64,000 bases of DNA from assembly GCF_000328565.1 (NCBI RefSeq), contig NC_019966.1, forward strand, positions 744,001-808,000, given 5' to 3'. The notes beneath the pieces were generated by a model. The model saw only the letters and a program-made list of their open reading frames with translations, ran no database searches and was not told where the DNA came from. Within the stretch, counting starts at the first letter, position 1, and every line of letters begins with the position of its first letter. This DNA is from Mycobacterium sp. JS623. GTDB lineage: Bacteria > Actinomycetota > Actinomycetes > Mycobacteriales > Mycobacteriaceae. This document shows, piece by piece, positions 18,028 to 26,920 of this stretch. The position numbers and the translations under genes were made by a program.

Positions 18028-18171
18028 ATGGAATCGTCCGACTTGTTCTCACATCCCTATGAACCCGAAGCCGTGCCGGACCGAGAAGCTTTCAGCGAAC
18101 CGGTGCAAGCTCCGGTCTTCTCTGACCGCCCCCGAAAAGACTCGCCTGCTGATACGCCGCACTCCTCATGA
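18028..18171 (+). CDS. 47-residue DLFSHPY protein, copy 1
   Basis: ATG 18028 is preceded by AAGGA at 7-nt spacing. The 47-residue product (MESSDLFSHPY...EPVQAPVFSD...) aligns without gaps to a second 47-residue protein encoded at 34829. Both have DLFSHPY at residues 5-11 and PVQAPVFSD at 25-33, joined by an acidic variable stretch. The tail is rich in Pro, Asp and Lys. It has no membrane segment and looks unstructured. Its TGA overlaps the ATG of the following DUF5994 gene (ATGA). Function unknown; the coupling suggests it works with DUF5994. Confidence 0.7.
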   Translation: MESSDLFSHPYEPEAVPDREAFSEPVQAPVFSDRPRKDSPADTPHSS

Positions 18172-18683
18172 ACGGCATGACCGGGACGCGGCGCTTGGCC
18201 CGTCCCGTCAGGCTCGCGCTGGCGCGGCAATTAGGCGCTGACATCGACGGAGCATGGTGGCCCTACACCGCCTCCGTGGCAGATGAACTTCCGCAGCTCA
18301 TCGGCGCGCTACACAAACCACTCGGCGAAATCGTCGATATCTGCATCAACTGGTCTGCCACGCAAGGTCCGCGCGAGCTGTACGAGACGGTTTCGGGGAG
18401 CCGGACCGCACACGACGGGCATCCCGGGCGCCAACGTCTGATGGTGGTCGAGGGCCGCAACGGCACTGCAAATCTCCTCGTTGTGCCACATATGACGTCG
18501 CAAGCGCTTGGCGTGATGGTGATGCGGTGCGCGTCGGCCAAGTCGTTCTCGGGCGCAGAACGTGACACCCAAATGTTCGAGATCGCCGAGTGCGTTTTGC
18601 GGGCTGCGCAACTCGAGAGCGCATCGTGGACACAACGGATGCGTGACATAGCAACAACCCCGGACCCTGCCCCGCTGGTCTAG
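18168..18683 (+). CDS. DUF5994 family protein, paralogue 1 (type A)
   Basis: The 171-residue protein carries the family hallmark DGAWWPYTASVADELPQL (about 28-45), followed by KPLGEIVDICINWSATQGP and a hydrophobic core NLLVVPHMTSQALGVMVMR. No catalytic motif or membrane segment is evident. It is closest within this window to the copy at 32598 (both have KPLG-(I/V)-DI--NWS--QG). It is translationally coupled to the 47-residue gene upstream and converges on a cold-shock gene. Function unknown. Confidence 0.8.
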   Translation: MNGMTGTRRLARPVRLALARQLGADIDGAWWPYTASVADELPQLIGALHKPLGEIVDICINWSATQGPRELYETVSGSRTAHDGHPGRQRLMVVEGRNGTANLLVVPHMTSQALGVMVMRCASAKSFSGAERDTQMFEIAECVLRAAQLESASWTQRMRDIATTPDPAPLV

Positions 18684-18702
18684 AGCTGGTCTAGAAATGC
18701 CA

Positions 18703-18736
18703 ATGGGCTGGTACGGAGCTATCCGCACCAGCCCAT
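18703..18736. terminator. Bidirectional terminator between DUF5994 and csp
   Basis: ATGGGCTGGT (18703-18712) pairs with ACCAGCCCAT (18727-18736); inside, CGGA pairs with TCCG around GCTA. It lies between two convergent genes (stops at 18683 and 18754), so it can serve both. Confidence 0.75.
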
Positions 18737-18753
18737 CGTCAGGTCTGGGTCGC

Positions 18754-18957
18754 CTAGATGGCGGAGACTCGCACCGCCTGGGGGCCCTTGGCTCCCTGCT
18801 CGACCTCGAATTGGACGCGCTGGTTCTCCTCGAGGGTGCGGAAGCCGCTGCCCTGGATCTCGGAAAAGTGCACGAAGACATCCTTCGCCCCGTCGTCAGG
18901 GGTGATGAAGCCGAAGCCTTTGTCGCCGTTGAACCATTTCACAGTTCCCTGTGCCAT
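18754..18957 (-). CDS. Cold-shock domain protein, copy 1
   Basis: The 67-residue single CSD protein has both RNA-binding motifs, KGFGFI (RNP1) and VFVHF (RNP2), and begins [18 protein letters not shown]. It binds single-stranded RNA/DNA and acts as an RNA chaperone. A second copy at 33439 is about 80 percent identical by eye. The leader contains a hairpin plus a conserved GAATGAGAGAAGT block, shared with the other copy. It lies 74 bp downstream of a DEAD-box helicase gene on the same strand. Confidence 0.95.
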   Translation of the reverse strand: MAQGTVKWFNGDKGFGFITPDDGAKDVFVHFSEIQGSGFRTLEENQRVQFEVEQGAKGPQAVRVSAI

Positions 18958-19000
18958 TTACTTACTTCTCTCATTCAGTTCGGATGTACCAAAAACATCC
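18958..19000 (-). promoter_or_regulatory. csp leader: hairpin plus conserved block, copy 1
   Basis: On the minus strand GGATGT-TTTTGGT-ACATCC forms a 6-bp hairpin (19000-18982). It is followed 5 nt later by GAATGAGAGAAGT and then the start codon. The csp copy at 33439 has a different stem sequence but the same order and the same 13-nt block, suggesting a conserved leader element. Confidence 0.55.
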
Positions 19001-19031
19001 GCGCATCACCGTAGCAGTGCCAGGTGACGTG

Positions 19032-20318
19032 TCAGACCGCGTTTCGTTGTGTACCGCGGGCGCCGCGGCCGCGACGGCGACGCGGGGCGCCAGACCGGCC
19101 GGGCTGCGTCGGACGGGGCGCCGTGGTGGCTTTCGGTGCGGGAGCCCGGTGAGGGGCGCGCTCGCCGGCCACGGCATGCACGGCGGCGGAGTCGGCGGTC
19201 ACCTCTTGGGGGGTGACGCTGATGCCCGCGCGGCGCATCAAGGCCTGAGTGTCTCTGCGTTGTTCGGGCAGGACGACGGTCACGACGTCGCCGGCGTTTC
19301 CGGCGCGCGCGGTCCGTCCGGACCGGTGAAGGTAGGCCTTGTGCTCGGCCGGCGGATCGATGTGCACCACCAACTCGATTCCGTCCACGTGCACGCCTCG
19401 CGCGGCGATGTCGGTTGCCACCAACACCCGCGCGTCGCCGGCAGTGAACGCGGCGAGATTCCGGTCACGTGCGGGCTGAGAAAGGTTGCCGTGCAAGTCA
19501 ACTGCCGGCACACCTGATTCGGTGAGCTGCTTGGCAAGCTTGCGCGCTTGATGTTTGGTACGCATGAACATGATTCGACGTCCGGTGCCGGAGGCGAGCC
19601 GGTGCACTAGTTCCTTCTTGGCTTGCACGCCGGAGACGTGGAACACGTGGTGGGTCATCGCGGCGACGGGGGAGTTGGCACTATCGACAGAGTGCAGCAC
19701 CTCGTTGCGAAGAAATCGCTTGACGAGCTTGTCGACGCCGTTGTCCAGCGTCGCGGAGAAGAGCAACCGCTGGCCACCGGCCGGCGTCGCCGCCAAGATC
19801 CGGGTCACGCCGGGAAGGAAGCCGAGATCGGCCATGTGGTCGGCCTCGTCGATGACCGTGATCTGCACCGAGTCCAGGCTGATCAGACGCTGTTTCATCA
19901 GGTCCTCGAGCCGGCCCGGGCAGGCCACCACGATGTCGACGCCCGCCTTCAGCGCCTTTTCCTGCCTAGCTTGCGGTACGCCGCCGAAGATCGTGGTGAC
20001 GCGCAGATTGTGGGCGGCCGCCAGCGGTTCGAGAGCCGCGGTGATCTGGGTGGCGAGCTCACGTGTGGGCGCCAACACGAGACCGGTCGGCTGTGACGGG
20101 CGTCGCTTTTGACCGGCGAGCCTGCTGACCAACGGAATTGAGAAGGCAAGCGTCTTCCCGCTGCCCGTTTTGCCGCGGCCCAGCACATCTCGGCCGGCGA
20201 GAGTGTCGGGGAGGGTTTGGATTTGGATGGGGAACGGGTTGGTGAGGTCGCGGGCAGCGAGCGCAGCGACCAGTGGTGCACCTACGCCGAGATCAGCAAA
20301 GGTCTTGTCAGTATTAAT
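19032..20318 (-). CDS. DEAD-box RNA helicase, likely ATT start
   Basis: Helicase motifs are complete: Q-motif region (TFADLG, PFPIQIQTLPDTL), motif I GRGKTGSGKT, Ia PTRELA, II DEAD, III SAT, V TDIAARGV, VI HRSGRTARAG. The tail after about 390 is basic (RRRRGRGARG). The Q-motif is essential and lies upstream of the first ATG/GTG/TTG in frame (GTG 20186). The frame is open only back to a stop 15 nt before ATT 20318. ATT there gives an N-terminus reading INTDKTFADLG, behind GAAAG, and a 428-residue protein. A frameshift after ATGCTGAAAGAC is the alternative. Probable role: RNA remodelling in cold or stress, next to csp. Confidence 0.88.
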   Translation of the reverse strand: MNTDKTFADLGVGAPLVAALAARDLTNPFPIQIQTLPDTLAGRDVLGRGKTGSGKTLAFSIPLVSRLAGQKRRPSQPTGLVLAPTRELATQITAALEPLAAAHNLRVTTIFGGVPQARQEKALKAGVDIVVACPGRLEDLMKQRLISLDSVQITVIDEADHMADLGFLPGVTRILAATPAGGQRLLFSATLDNGVDKLVKRFLRNEVLHSVDSANSPVAAMTHHVFHVSGVQAKKELVHRLASGTGRRIMFMRTKHQARKLAKQLTESGVPAVDLHGNLSQPARDRNLAAFTAGDARVLVATDIAARGVHVDGIELVVHIDPPAEHKAYLHRSGRTARAGNAGDVVTVVLPEQRRDTQALMRRAGISVTPQEVTADSAAVHAVAGERAPHRAPAPKATTAPRPTQPGRSGAPRRRRGRGARGTQRNAV

Positions 20319-20559
20319 GATTGGTGTCTTTCAGCATCTTGTGTGCCGAGACGCGCGGTCGATCAGCACAAGGTGGCGAGATTGCCGGTGGGCAATATCG
20401 ATCGCCGCGATACGAGGTGCGCTGGTGCGCGGATCATCTGGGGATGAAGAAGCGTTTCACGACGTGTTGGCCATCTGGTTGAGAGGCCGACGTTGCTTAC
20501 AGCGTAGCGTATGGCCTGATGTTGGCCGAATTCTGGCCGTTGTTGGCTAGGTTGGCGCT

Positions 20560-21183
20560 ATGAGGCACGTGCTTGTGCGCGGCGTGGTCACGGCCCCGCT
20601 CACCTCCGCGTGGCTGCTGGTGTTGTTCATCACGACTCGGATTCAGCGGTCGGCCGGGCGGTGGGGATCGCGTCGAATCCGACGCACGAATTCGACCAAC
20701 CTTCGTCGCCTGCGCACCGGGCCGTCACGCGTCCTCGCGACCAGCCTGTTTTGGCTCGACGATCACAAGTGGTGGCCCTATGTCCCGGTCTTCGTTGGCA
20801 TCTTGGGTCCGGCTGAACGCCGCTTACGTTGGTGGCGTTGGCTTTTCGTCGGCATCGCAGCGCATGTCGTCGGTACCTACGTCTCTCAGGGCTATCTGCG
20901 GCTGATGATCCGGATGGGCAGGGCGCCCTGGCGGCTGGTCGCTGCGCGCGACGTCGGAATCAGCTATTTCGTATTCGGTACGGCAGGCACGCTTTCCGGT
21001 TATGTGCCGCCTCCTTGGCGAACTGGATGTCAGGTGGGGACCGTGACGGCCCTTGTCGTCAACGTGGCGGTGCGGCCTACCTTCTCTGAGGTGGGGCATC
21101 TGACGGCATTCCTCGTCGGACTGGCGGCCATCCCGCTCGCACCGGACCGCGACGACGTGACGTATCCCACTCTGTCGGGGTGA
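20560..21183 (+). CDS. Rhomboid-like integral membrane protein
   Basis: The 207-residue protein has about five or six membrane helices. The segment ARDVGISYFVFGTAG has the G-S serine motif seen in rhomboids, and EVGHLTAFLVGLA supplies the candidate His. This matches the short rhomboid-like family of mycobacteria. Protease activity is possible but not shown by sequence alone. Divergent from the helicase gene, with 241 bp between the starts. Confidence 0.65.
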   Translation: MRHVLVRGVVTAPLTSAWLLVLFITTRIQRSAGRWGSRRIRRTNSTNLRRLRTGPSRVLATSLFWLDDHKWWPYVPVFVGILGPAERRLRWWRWLFVGIAAHVVGTYVSQGYLRLMIRMGRAPWRLVAARDVGISYFVFGTAGTLSGYVPPPWRTGCQVGTVTALVVNVAVRPTFSEVGHLTAFLVGLAAIPLAPDRDDVTYPTLSG

Positions 21184-21285
21184 CTATGCCGCGCGAACAT
21201 CCCAACCGGGACGCCCCCACGTGAACCACGTCCTGCTGAAGTGAATTCGGCGAGCACAGGGACGTCCAGCTGACAGACTGACGCG

Positions 21286-21516
21286 ATGACATCCTCACGT
21301 GACGTTTACGAACGGCTGGGCGTGCTCGAGCGGCTCGTCCGGCACCTCTACGAGAAGACAGGGATCCCGATACCTGATATCGAGACGCTCGCCCAGGTGT
21401 CGGACAACGTGCGGCAGCTGCTGGCCTCGGGCAACAAGATCGCCGCAATCAAGGCGTACAAGGAGGAGTCCGGCGTCGACCTGGCCACTGCGACCAAGAT
21501 GATCGAGTCGCTCTAA
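21286..21516 (+). CDS. Small protein with ribosomal L7/L12 C-terminal-like domain
   Basis: The 76-residue protein has a short N-terminal helix pair (DVYERLGVLERLVRHLYEKT) and then NKIAAIKAYKEESGVDLATA, which follows the helix pattern of the L7/L12 C-terminal domain (K--AIK--RE-TGL-L--AK). It lacks the L7/L12 dimerisation domain, so it is not the ribosomal stalk protein itself. A role in binding translation factors is only an inference. Its stop is 4 bp from that of the convergent DUF4185 gene. Confidence 0.7.
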   Translation: MTSSRDVYERLGVLERLVRHLYEKTGIPIPDIETLAQVSDNVRQLLASGNKIAAIKAYKEESGVDLATATKMIESL

Positions 21517-21520
21517 CACC

Positions 21521-22933
21521 CTATGGCAGAACCGTTTTCATCAGCATGACGTTGTAGTCGTTCCACTCAGACAGGTTGTAGTAGAGCGTTTTGCCCGTCG
21601 ACCAGGGGTGCAGGAATGGGGCGTAGATCCCGCCGGGGAACTGCATTGACGGCACGACCATCTGCTCCGGACTCCACGGTCCCTGTGGCGCGGGTGCGGT
21701 CCTGAATACGACGTCGTTCGCGCCGTTGCAGTACATCGCCAGGTACTGATGGAGATAGGTGTTGAATTGGGCCGACATCTCACCCACCGGGCCGGGGATG
21801 ACGACCGTCGCTGCACCGGGATTGCCAGGGATCCAAGCATTTTGGTCAGCATTCCAGTACTCGTACCTGGTGACGTCAGGAATAGCTTCAGGCGCAACGC
21901 GCGCTAGATATGCCGAGCCGCCGCGGCCGGCCGGGGTTCCGAACGAGTAGATGTACGGATCGCCGGGCCCAGGTTTGAGGAACGCACCCTGCTGGAAGTT
22001 CTCATTGCCGCCAACGTGTCGGGCTCCCGGGATGGCGTCGGGCCGCGGCGTACGGACAGACCCCGGGTAGACGCCCCAGCGCTCGCCGTTGTCGGGTGAC
22101 ACCGCGATCGCCGAGTAGTTGGTTGTCCACGCGCCGTTGGCATCCCAACTCTTGATGGACATGTAGTTCAGGTACTGCTTTCCGCCGACCGAGATACCTG
22201 CGGTCGGGATGATCCCGGTCTCGTCGGGCGCCCACTTGGTGGTGTTGATGATTTGTTTGGAGATGCCGCGGGCCCACATCGGTGAATTCGCGACGCTCAC
22301 GGTGTTGGACAGTGCGCCGTCCTGACTGCGCATCAACACGTTGTATCGCCATTGATGGCCGGGCGCGCTGCAGTAGCCGGACGTGTCGCCGAACGCCATC
22401 AGCACTTCGCGAGAACCGTTGTCCCACATGATTCCAAGGTCCGTCCCGGAGACAGCGAAACGTGACAGCGTGTTGTTCGGGCTGTTCGGTCCGGTCACCC
22501 ACCCGACGAGCGAGGTGCCAGGCGGATCTGCCGTCACCGGTGCCGGCGGCGGTGCTGGGGCGGCCTCGGGAACCGGCTGGGCAGCGGCCGGTGCCTGCTG
22601 GGTGGCGGCGGCGGGCGGTGTGGGCTGTGGCGCAACACCCGCCTGCTTCTGCACCTGCGCGGATGGCGGAGTGAACGCGTTGAGGAGGGCCCGCGAAATC
22701 TGGCCGAGACGGGGAAGCGGCGCGCTCGTATTCGCGTTGGGCGGCCGGTGTCCGCGTGGCAGGCCGCCGGTCACTGGCATGGCCGGGGCCGCGGGAACGT
22801 CGGGCTGGGCTGCGGCGGCCGCGTCGGTGCAGGGCTCGGCGCCGGCGGATGGCGCGACGCCGATCGCGGCGCACAAGCTGATTGCAGCCGCCGACGCCAC
22901 CGATGCTGAGGCGATTCGCAGACGCGACGACAT
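21521..22933 (-). CDS. Secreted DUF4185 protein (GH183 endo-D-arabinanase-like)
   Basis: The 470-residue precursor has a Sec signal peptide (cleavage near residue 32, AGA-EP), a Pro/Ala/Gln-rich linker to about 160, and a DUF4185 domain for the rest. The domain begins SLVGWVTGPNSPNNTLSRFA and carries GIMWDNGS and MAFGDTSGYCS, with acidic residues at strand ends as expected for a beta-propeller glycosidase. DUF4185 enzymes of mycobacteria and phages have been assigned to GH183 and cut the D-arabinan of arabinogalactan and lipoarabinomannan. The same activity is inferred, not proven. Confidence 0.8.
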   Translation of the reverse strand: MSSRLRIASASVASAAAISLCAAIGVAPSAGAEPCTDAAAAAQPDVPAAPAMPVTGGLPRGHRPPNANTSAPLPRLGQISRALLNAFTPPSAQVQKQAGVAPQPTPPAAATQQAPAAAQPVPEAAPAPPPAPVTADPPGTSLVGWVTGPNSPNNTLSRFAVSGTDLGIMWDNGSREVLMAFGDTSGYCSAPGHQWRYNVLMRSQDGALSNTVSVANSPMWARGISKQIINTTKWAPDETGIIPTAGISVGGKQYLNYMSIKSWDANGAWTTNYSAIAVSPDNGERWGVYPGSVRTPRPDAIPGARHVGGNENFQQGAFLKPGPGDPYIYSFGTPAGRGGSAYLARVAPEAIPDVTRYEYWNADQNAWIPGNPGAATVVIPGPVGEMSAQFNTYLHQYLAMYCNGANDVVFRTAPAPQGPWSPEQMVVPSMQFPGGIYAPFLHPWSTGKTLYYNLSEWNDYNVMLMKTVLP

Positions 22934-23203
22934 GACACACCTTTCAAGGGGACATGACGTCGGTTTGACGTCAGAAGTCGACGGTTGTGACGATAGTGAT
23001 CCCTGATGCTCGTGTGCTCAGTGATGCACCGATAGGTATGCATCCGTAACCGTGTCGCTATACATCGATGTAATTCGTGCGCCCGTCTGTTGTCTATCAG
23101 CAACCTGATCCGGGGTTGCTATCTGCGCGCTTTTCACTAACTATTTGGTGAAACTGTTTTGCCTGGCATTGCAGCAGAACATTAGCCGTGTTCCCATCAT
23201 TGC

Positions 23204-24427
23204 GTGTCGGTGAAGCGCGGGTCCGACGAGGTTTCCACCGACAAGCTGCCGGTGCACCATTCGCGTGCGTGCGCCCGTCCGCGCCGGACGCCCCTGCCGC
23301 TGTGGTCGATGAGGGTTCTCTTCATCACGGTCGCGGTTGCTGTCGTCGCCGCATCGGCCGTGGTCGTCTGGCAGATGACGAACCGGTCGAACGCCAACGC
23401 GCCCACGGCCGAGGTGCGTCGCGGCGACTGCCTCACCTGGCCGCCGGGCCAACCCGAGCACGCGACGAAAGTCGACTGCGCCGACGAGCATCTGTTCGAG
23501 GTCGCCGACTCCGAACCGATTCCCGCAGCCGGGGCCGACGACCAACAGACCTGCGCGCGGGCAGTCGGTTATTACCTTGGGCCCCACTATGACCCGGGCG
23601 GGCGATTCGTCGCTGGTGCAGTGCAGACGGCCGGATGGCTGCTGTGCGGCCTGCAGTTGCCAAGCGACGGGATCGCTTCGTTCGGATTCAAGGGCAAGGT
23701 TGACAGCCAGGATCAGTCTCGAGTCTGGGCGACGGGCACGTGCCTGGGTATCCGGGACGGCAAGACGACGGACATTGCCGTGGATTGCGGCTTGCCGCAC
23801 GCGCTCGAAATCACAGGCACCGCAGACCTTTCCACCGTATTCGGTCAAGCGGCGCCATCAACCGCGGCTCAGGACGCCGTCGTGCGGGATGTCTGTGGGG
23901 TGGCGACGTCGGCATACCTATCACCTCTGACGCTGGATGCAACTGGCCTGTCGGTGCGCTATCAGCCGATTGATGCGGCGGGTTGGGCGGCGGGAAGCCA
24001 TCGGGTCGCGTGCCGCATCGGCTCACCCAGACCTGACGGGGGTTGGGCGACATTGGTTCGCAGCGCCAGAAACGGGGTGCGCATCGCCGGGCAACCCATT
24101 TCGCCGCCGCCCAGCCCGGTGCAGCCGCTGCCCGTCGAAGTCGCCGCCCCGACAACCGAATCCGAGCCGTCGCCACCCGAAGAGGTGCCAGTGCGCGTGG
24201 ACATCGCACCCGACGAATCCACCGATGAATCCACGGTCGGATCCGTCGACGCCGCCGGTTCCGTCCCGCACATGGACGGTTCCGAGGGGCTAGGCCCGGT
24301 GCAGCATATCCAGGGCCCAGGACTGGCGGGGCCGGTGCCGTACACGGTCGGCCCTCCAGCGCCGAGGCCGGCACCGGAATCGCCGTCAGCACAACCACTT
24401 CCGGACTCCGGATCGCCCTCGGGCTAG
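23204..24427 (+). CDS. Septum-formation-family membrane-anchored protein
   Basis: From GTG 23204 the protein has 407 residues: a basic cytoplasmic N-terminus, one membrane helix (VLFITVAVAVVAASAVVVW, about 38-57) and an external part. Outside are two related modules, RRGDCLTWPPG...VDCADEHLFEV and ATGTCLGIRDG...VDCGLPHALEI, with paired Cys typical of the Septum_form family. From about 295 on it is Pro/Glu-rich and probably unstructured. A start at ATG 23309 just before the helix is possible. Envelope role inferred from the family. Confidence 0.7.
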   Translation: MSVKRGSDEVSTDKLPVHHSRACARPRRTPLPLWSMRVLFITVAVAVVAASAVVVWQMTNRSNANAPTAEVRRGDCLTWPPGQPEHATKVDCADEHLFEVADSEPIPAAGADDQQTCARAVGYYLGPHYDPGGRFVAGAVQTAGWLLCGLQLPSDGIASFGFKGKVDSQDQSRVWATGTCLGIRDGKTTDIAVDCGLPHALEITGTADLSTVFGQAAPSTAAQDAVVRDVCGVATSAYLSPLTLDATGLSVRYQPIDAAGWAAGSHRVACRIGSPRPDGGWATLVRSARNGVRIAGQPISPPPSPVQPLPVEVAAPTTESEPSPPEEVPVRVDIAPDESTDESTVGSVDAAGSVPHMDGSEGLGPVQHIQGPGLAGPVPYTVGPPAPRPAPESPSAQPLPDSGSPSG

Positions 24428-24499
24428 CGCTGTGGCTGGGAGCGCGCTGAACGTTTTGCGACGCGCTGGCAATGCCGACGTCGTTGTTAGCGTGCGCCG

Positions 24500-24997
24500 A
24501 TGGACCTCTACCTGGCGTATTCGTCGTCGAACTCGGCCGCGTCTTCGGCATGGTCGTGGACCGCCATCGTGGTCGTCGGCTTTGCGGTGGGTTGGTTGGC
24601 CACTGGGGCCAACCGTGAGATGAGCAGGAATTGGGGTCCCTCAGAGGTGCCTTCCAGCAGAACGCCGAGCCGGCCGGAGCTCATCGACGCCCCGCATTAC
24701 ATGCTCGAAGTCGAGCTGCACTTCCCGAACCTGGCTCCGGTCACAGGCCGTGACGTGCAGCCGGTGCCTATGGCCCATGTGCCTACGCTTGGTATCGGCC
24801 TGCCGCTGACGTGCGCCGTCGACCCGGCCGACCCGTCGCGCCGATTCGTCGTCGACTGGGATGCGCCTTTGCCGGTTGAACTCCGCCAGACGGGGTATGT
24901 ACCTGCCACTGGGCGGAAGGAACTCGGGTGGCGAGCAATATCTCTCTTGGGGGCGGACCCTTGGCGATCTGTCCGGCGTGCGGATACCCCACGCTGA
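24500..24997 (+). CDS. Hypothetical membrane-anchored protein
   Basis: The 165-residue protein has one N-terminal membrane helix (AWSWTAIVVVGFAVGWLATGA, about 17-37) and a soluble domain. The domain includes HYMLEVELHFPNLAPVTGRD and PLTCAVDPADPSRRFVVDWD. I do not recognise the family. The gene ends 8 bp before the end of a convergent gene. Confidence 0.6.
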   Translation: MDLYLAYSSSNSAASSAWSWTAIVVVGFAVGWLATGANREMSRNWGPSEVPSSRTPSRPELIDAPHYMLEVELHFPNLAPVTGRDVQPVPMAHVPTLGIGLPLTCAVDPADPSRRFVVDWDAPLPVELRQTGYVPATGRKELGWRAISLLGADPWRSVRRADTPR

Positions 24998-25005
24998 GCC
25001 CGCAG

Positions 25006-25500
25006 CTATGTGCGTCGTGTGTTTCCGTGGCCGTGGACAAGATCGATGTTGTGGTCAACGTTTCCGACGTCAACCCCGCTGCGTAGCCGGCGGGCTTGGC
25101 GCCGCTGACGGCGCTCGTCCTGGGCGATCCGGCGGTCAAGCACGCGTTCGTCGCGCTTCGTCAGCCCGCGGCTTCGCTGCGCTAAGAGGTCTAGCTGTTC
25201 CCAGCTGAGGCCGTCCAGGTCACCATCTGAATCGTGCGTGGCGACAACGACGCAGCCGCGCAGCAGCGGGACCGTCTTCGCGGTGAAGTTGGTGGTGGCC
25301 AACAGAAGTCGGACGGCAGCACAGTTAGGTCGTCGTTGGCACCGCTGGGTTGACCTCGTGAACCAGAAGTCGAATTGCCGGTCGGTGCTCGTCAGGCTTT
25401 CCAGGCCATAGTCGCTGACAAGCTCGGCGATATCGGCGGTGCTGTAGGCCTGGGTCTCATAAGCGACGCCGCTGGGGCTGAAGTACAGGACGGTGTTCAT
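25006..25500 (-). CDS. Conserved-looking hypothetical protein
   Basis: ATG 25500 gives 164 residues beginning MNTVLYFSPSGVAYETQAYS; a longer frame adds six residues. The first ~100 residues look globular (YGLESLTSTDRQFDFWFTRS; LLATTNFTAKTVPLLRGCVV; ATHDSDGDLDGLSWEQLDLL). A basic Arg-rich helix follows (ERVLDRRIAQDERRQRRQAR). The acidic DSDGDLDG loop could bind a metal. No family assigned. Confidence 0.6.
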   Translation of the reverse strand: MNTVLYFSPSGVAYETQAYSTADIAELVSDYGLESLTSTDRQFDFWFTRSTQRCQRRPNCAAVRLLLATTNFTAKTVPLLRGCVVVATHDSDGDLDGLSWEQLDLLAQRSRGLTKRDERVLDRRIAQDERRQRRQARRLRSGVDVGNVDHNIDLVHGHGNTRRT

Positions 25501-25723
25501 GCAGATAATCCATTCCACTCTTTCGTTGACGGGTTGTGCCGGCTGTGCCGCACTGATACCAGTGTTGCCAAAGTGACGAATGAGATAAACCTCGGTAACG
25601 AAATTGGCACGAGACGTTTGGCGTCCTCACAGCCAAGTCCCAGTGGGCTGCTGCGGACCCCGAATTACGCTGTTTTTGCACAAATAGCATTGACAGCTGC
25701 CGTCAAGCGACCATAGTCGTCAT

Positions 25724-26920
25724 ATGGCGCTGCTGCCCGACCCGACGCCGCGGGAGCGACAGCACATCCTCATCTCGGTTGACGACCACGTCATCGAGCC
25801 ACCCGACATGTTCGAGGGCCGCCTCCCCAACGCGCTGGCCGACCGGGCGCCGAAGATCGTGGAGTCCGACGACGGCACCCAGGTGTGGAGCTACGAAGGC
25901 CGCACGTATCCGAACATCGGGCTGAACGCGGTCATCGGGCGGCCCAAAGAAGAGTGGAGCATGGAAGCCGCCCGGTTCGACGAAATGCGCCGCGGCTGTT
26001 GGGATATCGACGCTCGTATCGCCGACATGGACCTTGCCGGCATCTGGGCATCGCTGAACTTCCCGTCGCTGATCGCCGGATTTGCGGGCACGGTGTTTTG
26101 GAAGAGCGACGACCCAGAACTCGGCCTCGCAGTACTGCGAGCGTGGAACGACTGGCACCACGAGGTGTGGGCAGGCTCCTACCCCGATCGCATCATCCCG
26201 CTGCAGCTGCCCTGGCTGGCCGACCCGCAACTGGCCGCCGACGAGCTGCGCCGCAATGCCGAACGTGGCTTCAAGGCCGTGAGCTTCCCCGAGCTGCCAG
26301 CACAATGCGGACTGCCCAGCCTGCACACCGGCGTCTGGGATCCGTTCCTCGCCGCATGCGAGGAGACCGACACCGTCATCTGCTTGCACACCGGCTCCGC
26401 GCAGTGGGCGCCGATCCCCGCACCCGACACCCCGTTCGAAACCATCACGACGCTGTTTCCCGTGAATGCCCTTGTCGCGACGGCAGATTGGTTGTGGTCG
26501 GGGATTCCGGTCCGTTTCCCGAAGCTGAACATCACGCTCGACGAGGGCGGCCTCGGCTGGGTGGCGATGCTGGCCGACCGGGCCGATTTCGTCCTCGCCC
26601 ACTCGGCATCGGGAGCCGAGGGCGGCGCGTGGAAGAGCGACTTGCTGCCCAGCGAGGTGCTGCGACGCAACTTCTGGTTCTGTTCGATCGACGACCCGAC
26701 GGCGTTCGGCACCCTCGGCGCGATCGGCGCCGACCGCATCCTCATCGAGAGTGACTACCCGCACGCCGACTCGACGTGGCCCGACACGCAGCATGTGGTC
26801 GCACGCAACGTCAAGAACCTCTCCGCCGACGACGCGGCCCGCATCACCCACCGCAACGCCGCCGAGCTGTTCCGCCACGCTCTCCCCGACGAAGGATGGC
26901 TGGCATGCTCGACCTCCTGA
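25724..26920 (+). CDS. Amidohydrolase-2 family protein
   Basis: The 398-residue TIM-barrel protein shows amidohydrolase-2 features: N-terminal SVDDHVIEPPDMFEGRLP, in which DHVIEPP replaces the usual DxHxxEPP, LHTGSAQW in the middle, ITLDEGGLGW, and RILIESDYPHADSTWPD with the metal/catalytic Asp near the end. Relatives are decarboxylases or hydrolases of aromatic and cyclic compounds. It overlaps the next gene by 16 nt and is first of a three-gene coupled operon. Confidence 0.85.
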   Translation: MALLPDPTPRERQHILISVDDHVIEPPDMFEGRLPNALADRAPKIVESDDGTQVWSYEGRTYPNIGLNAVIGRPKEEWSMEAARFDEMRRGCWDIDARIADMDLAGIWASLNFPSLIAGFAGTVFWKSDDPELGLAVLRAWNDWHHEVWAGSYPDRIIPLQLPWLADPQLAADELRRNAERGFKAVSFPELPAQCGLPSLHTGVWDPFLAACEETDTVICLHTGSAQWAPIPAPDTPFETITTLFPVNALVATADWLWSGIPVRFPKLNITLDEGGLGWVAMLADRADFVLAHSASGAEGGAWKSDLLPSEVLRRNFWFCSIDDPTAFGTLGAIGADRILIESDYPHADSTWPDTQHVVARNVKNLSADDAARITHRNAAELFRHALPDEGWLACSTS

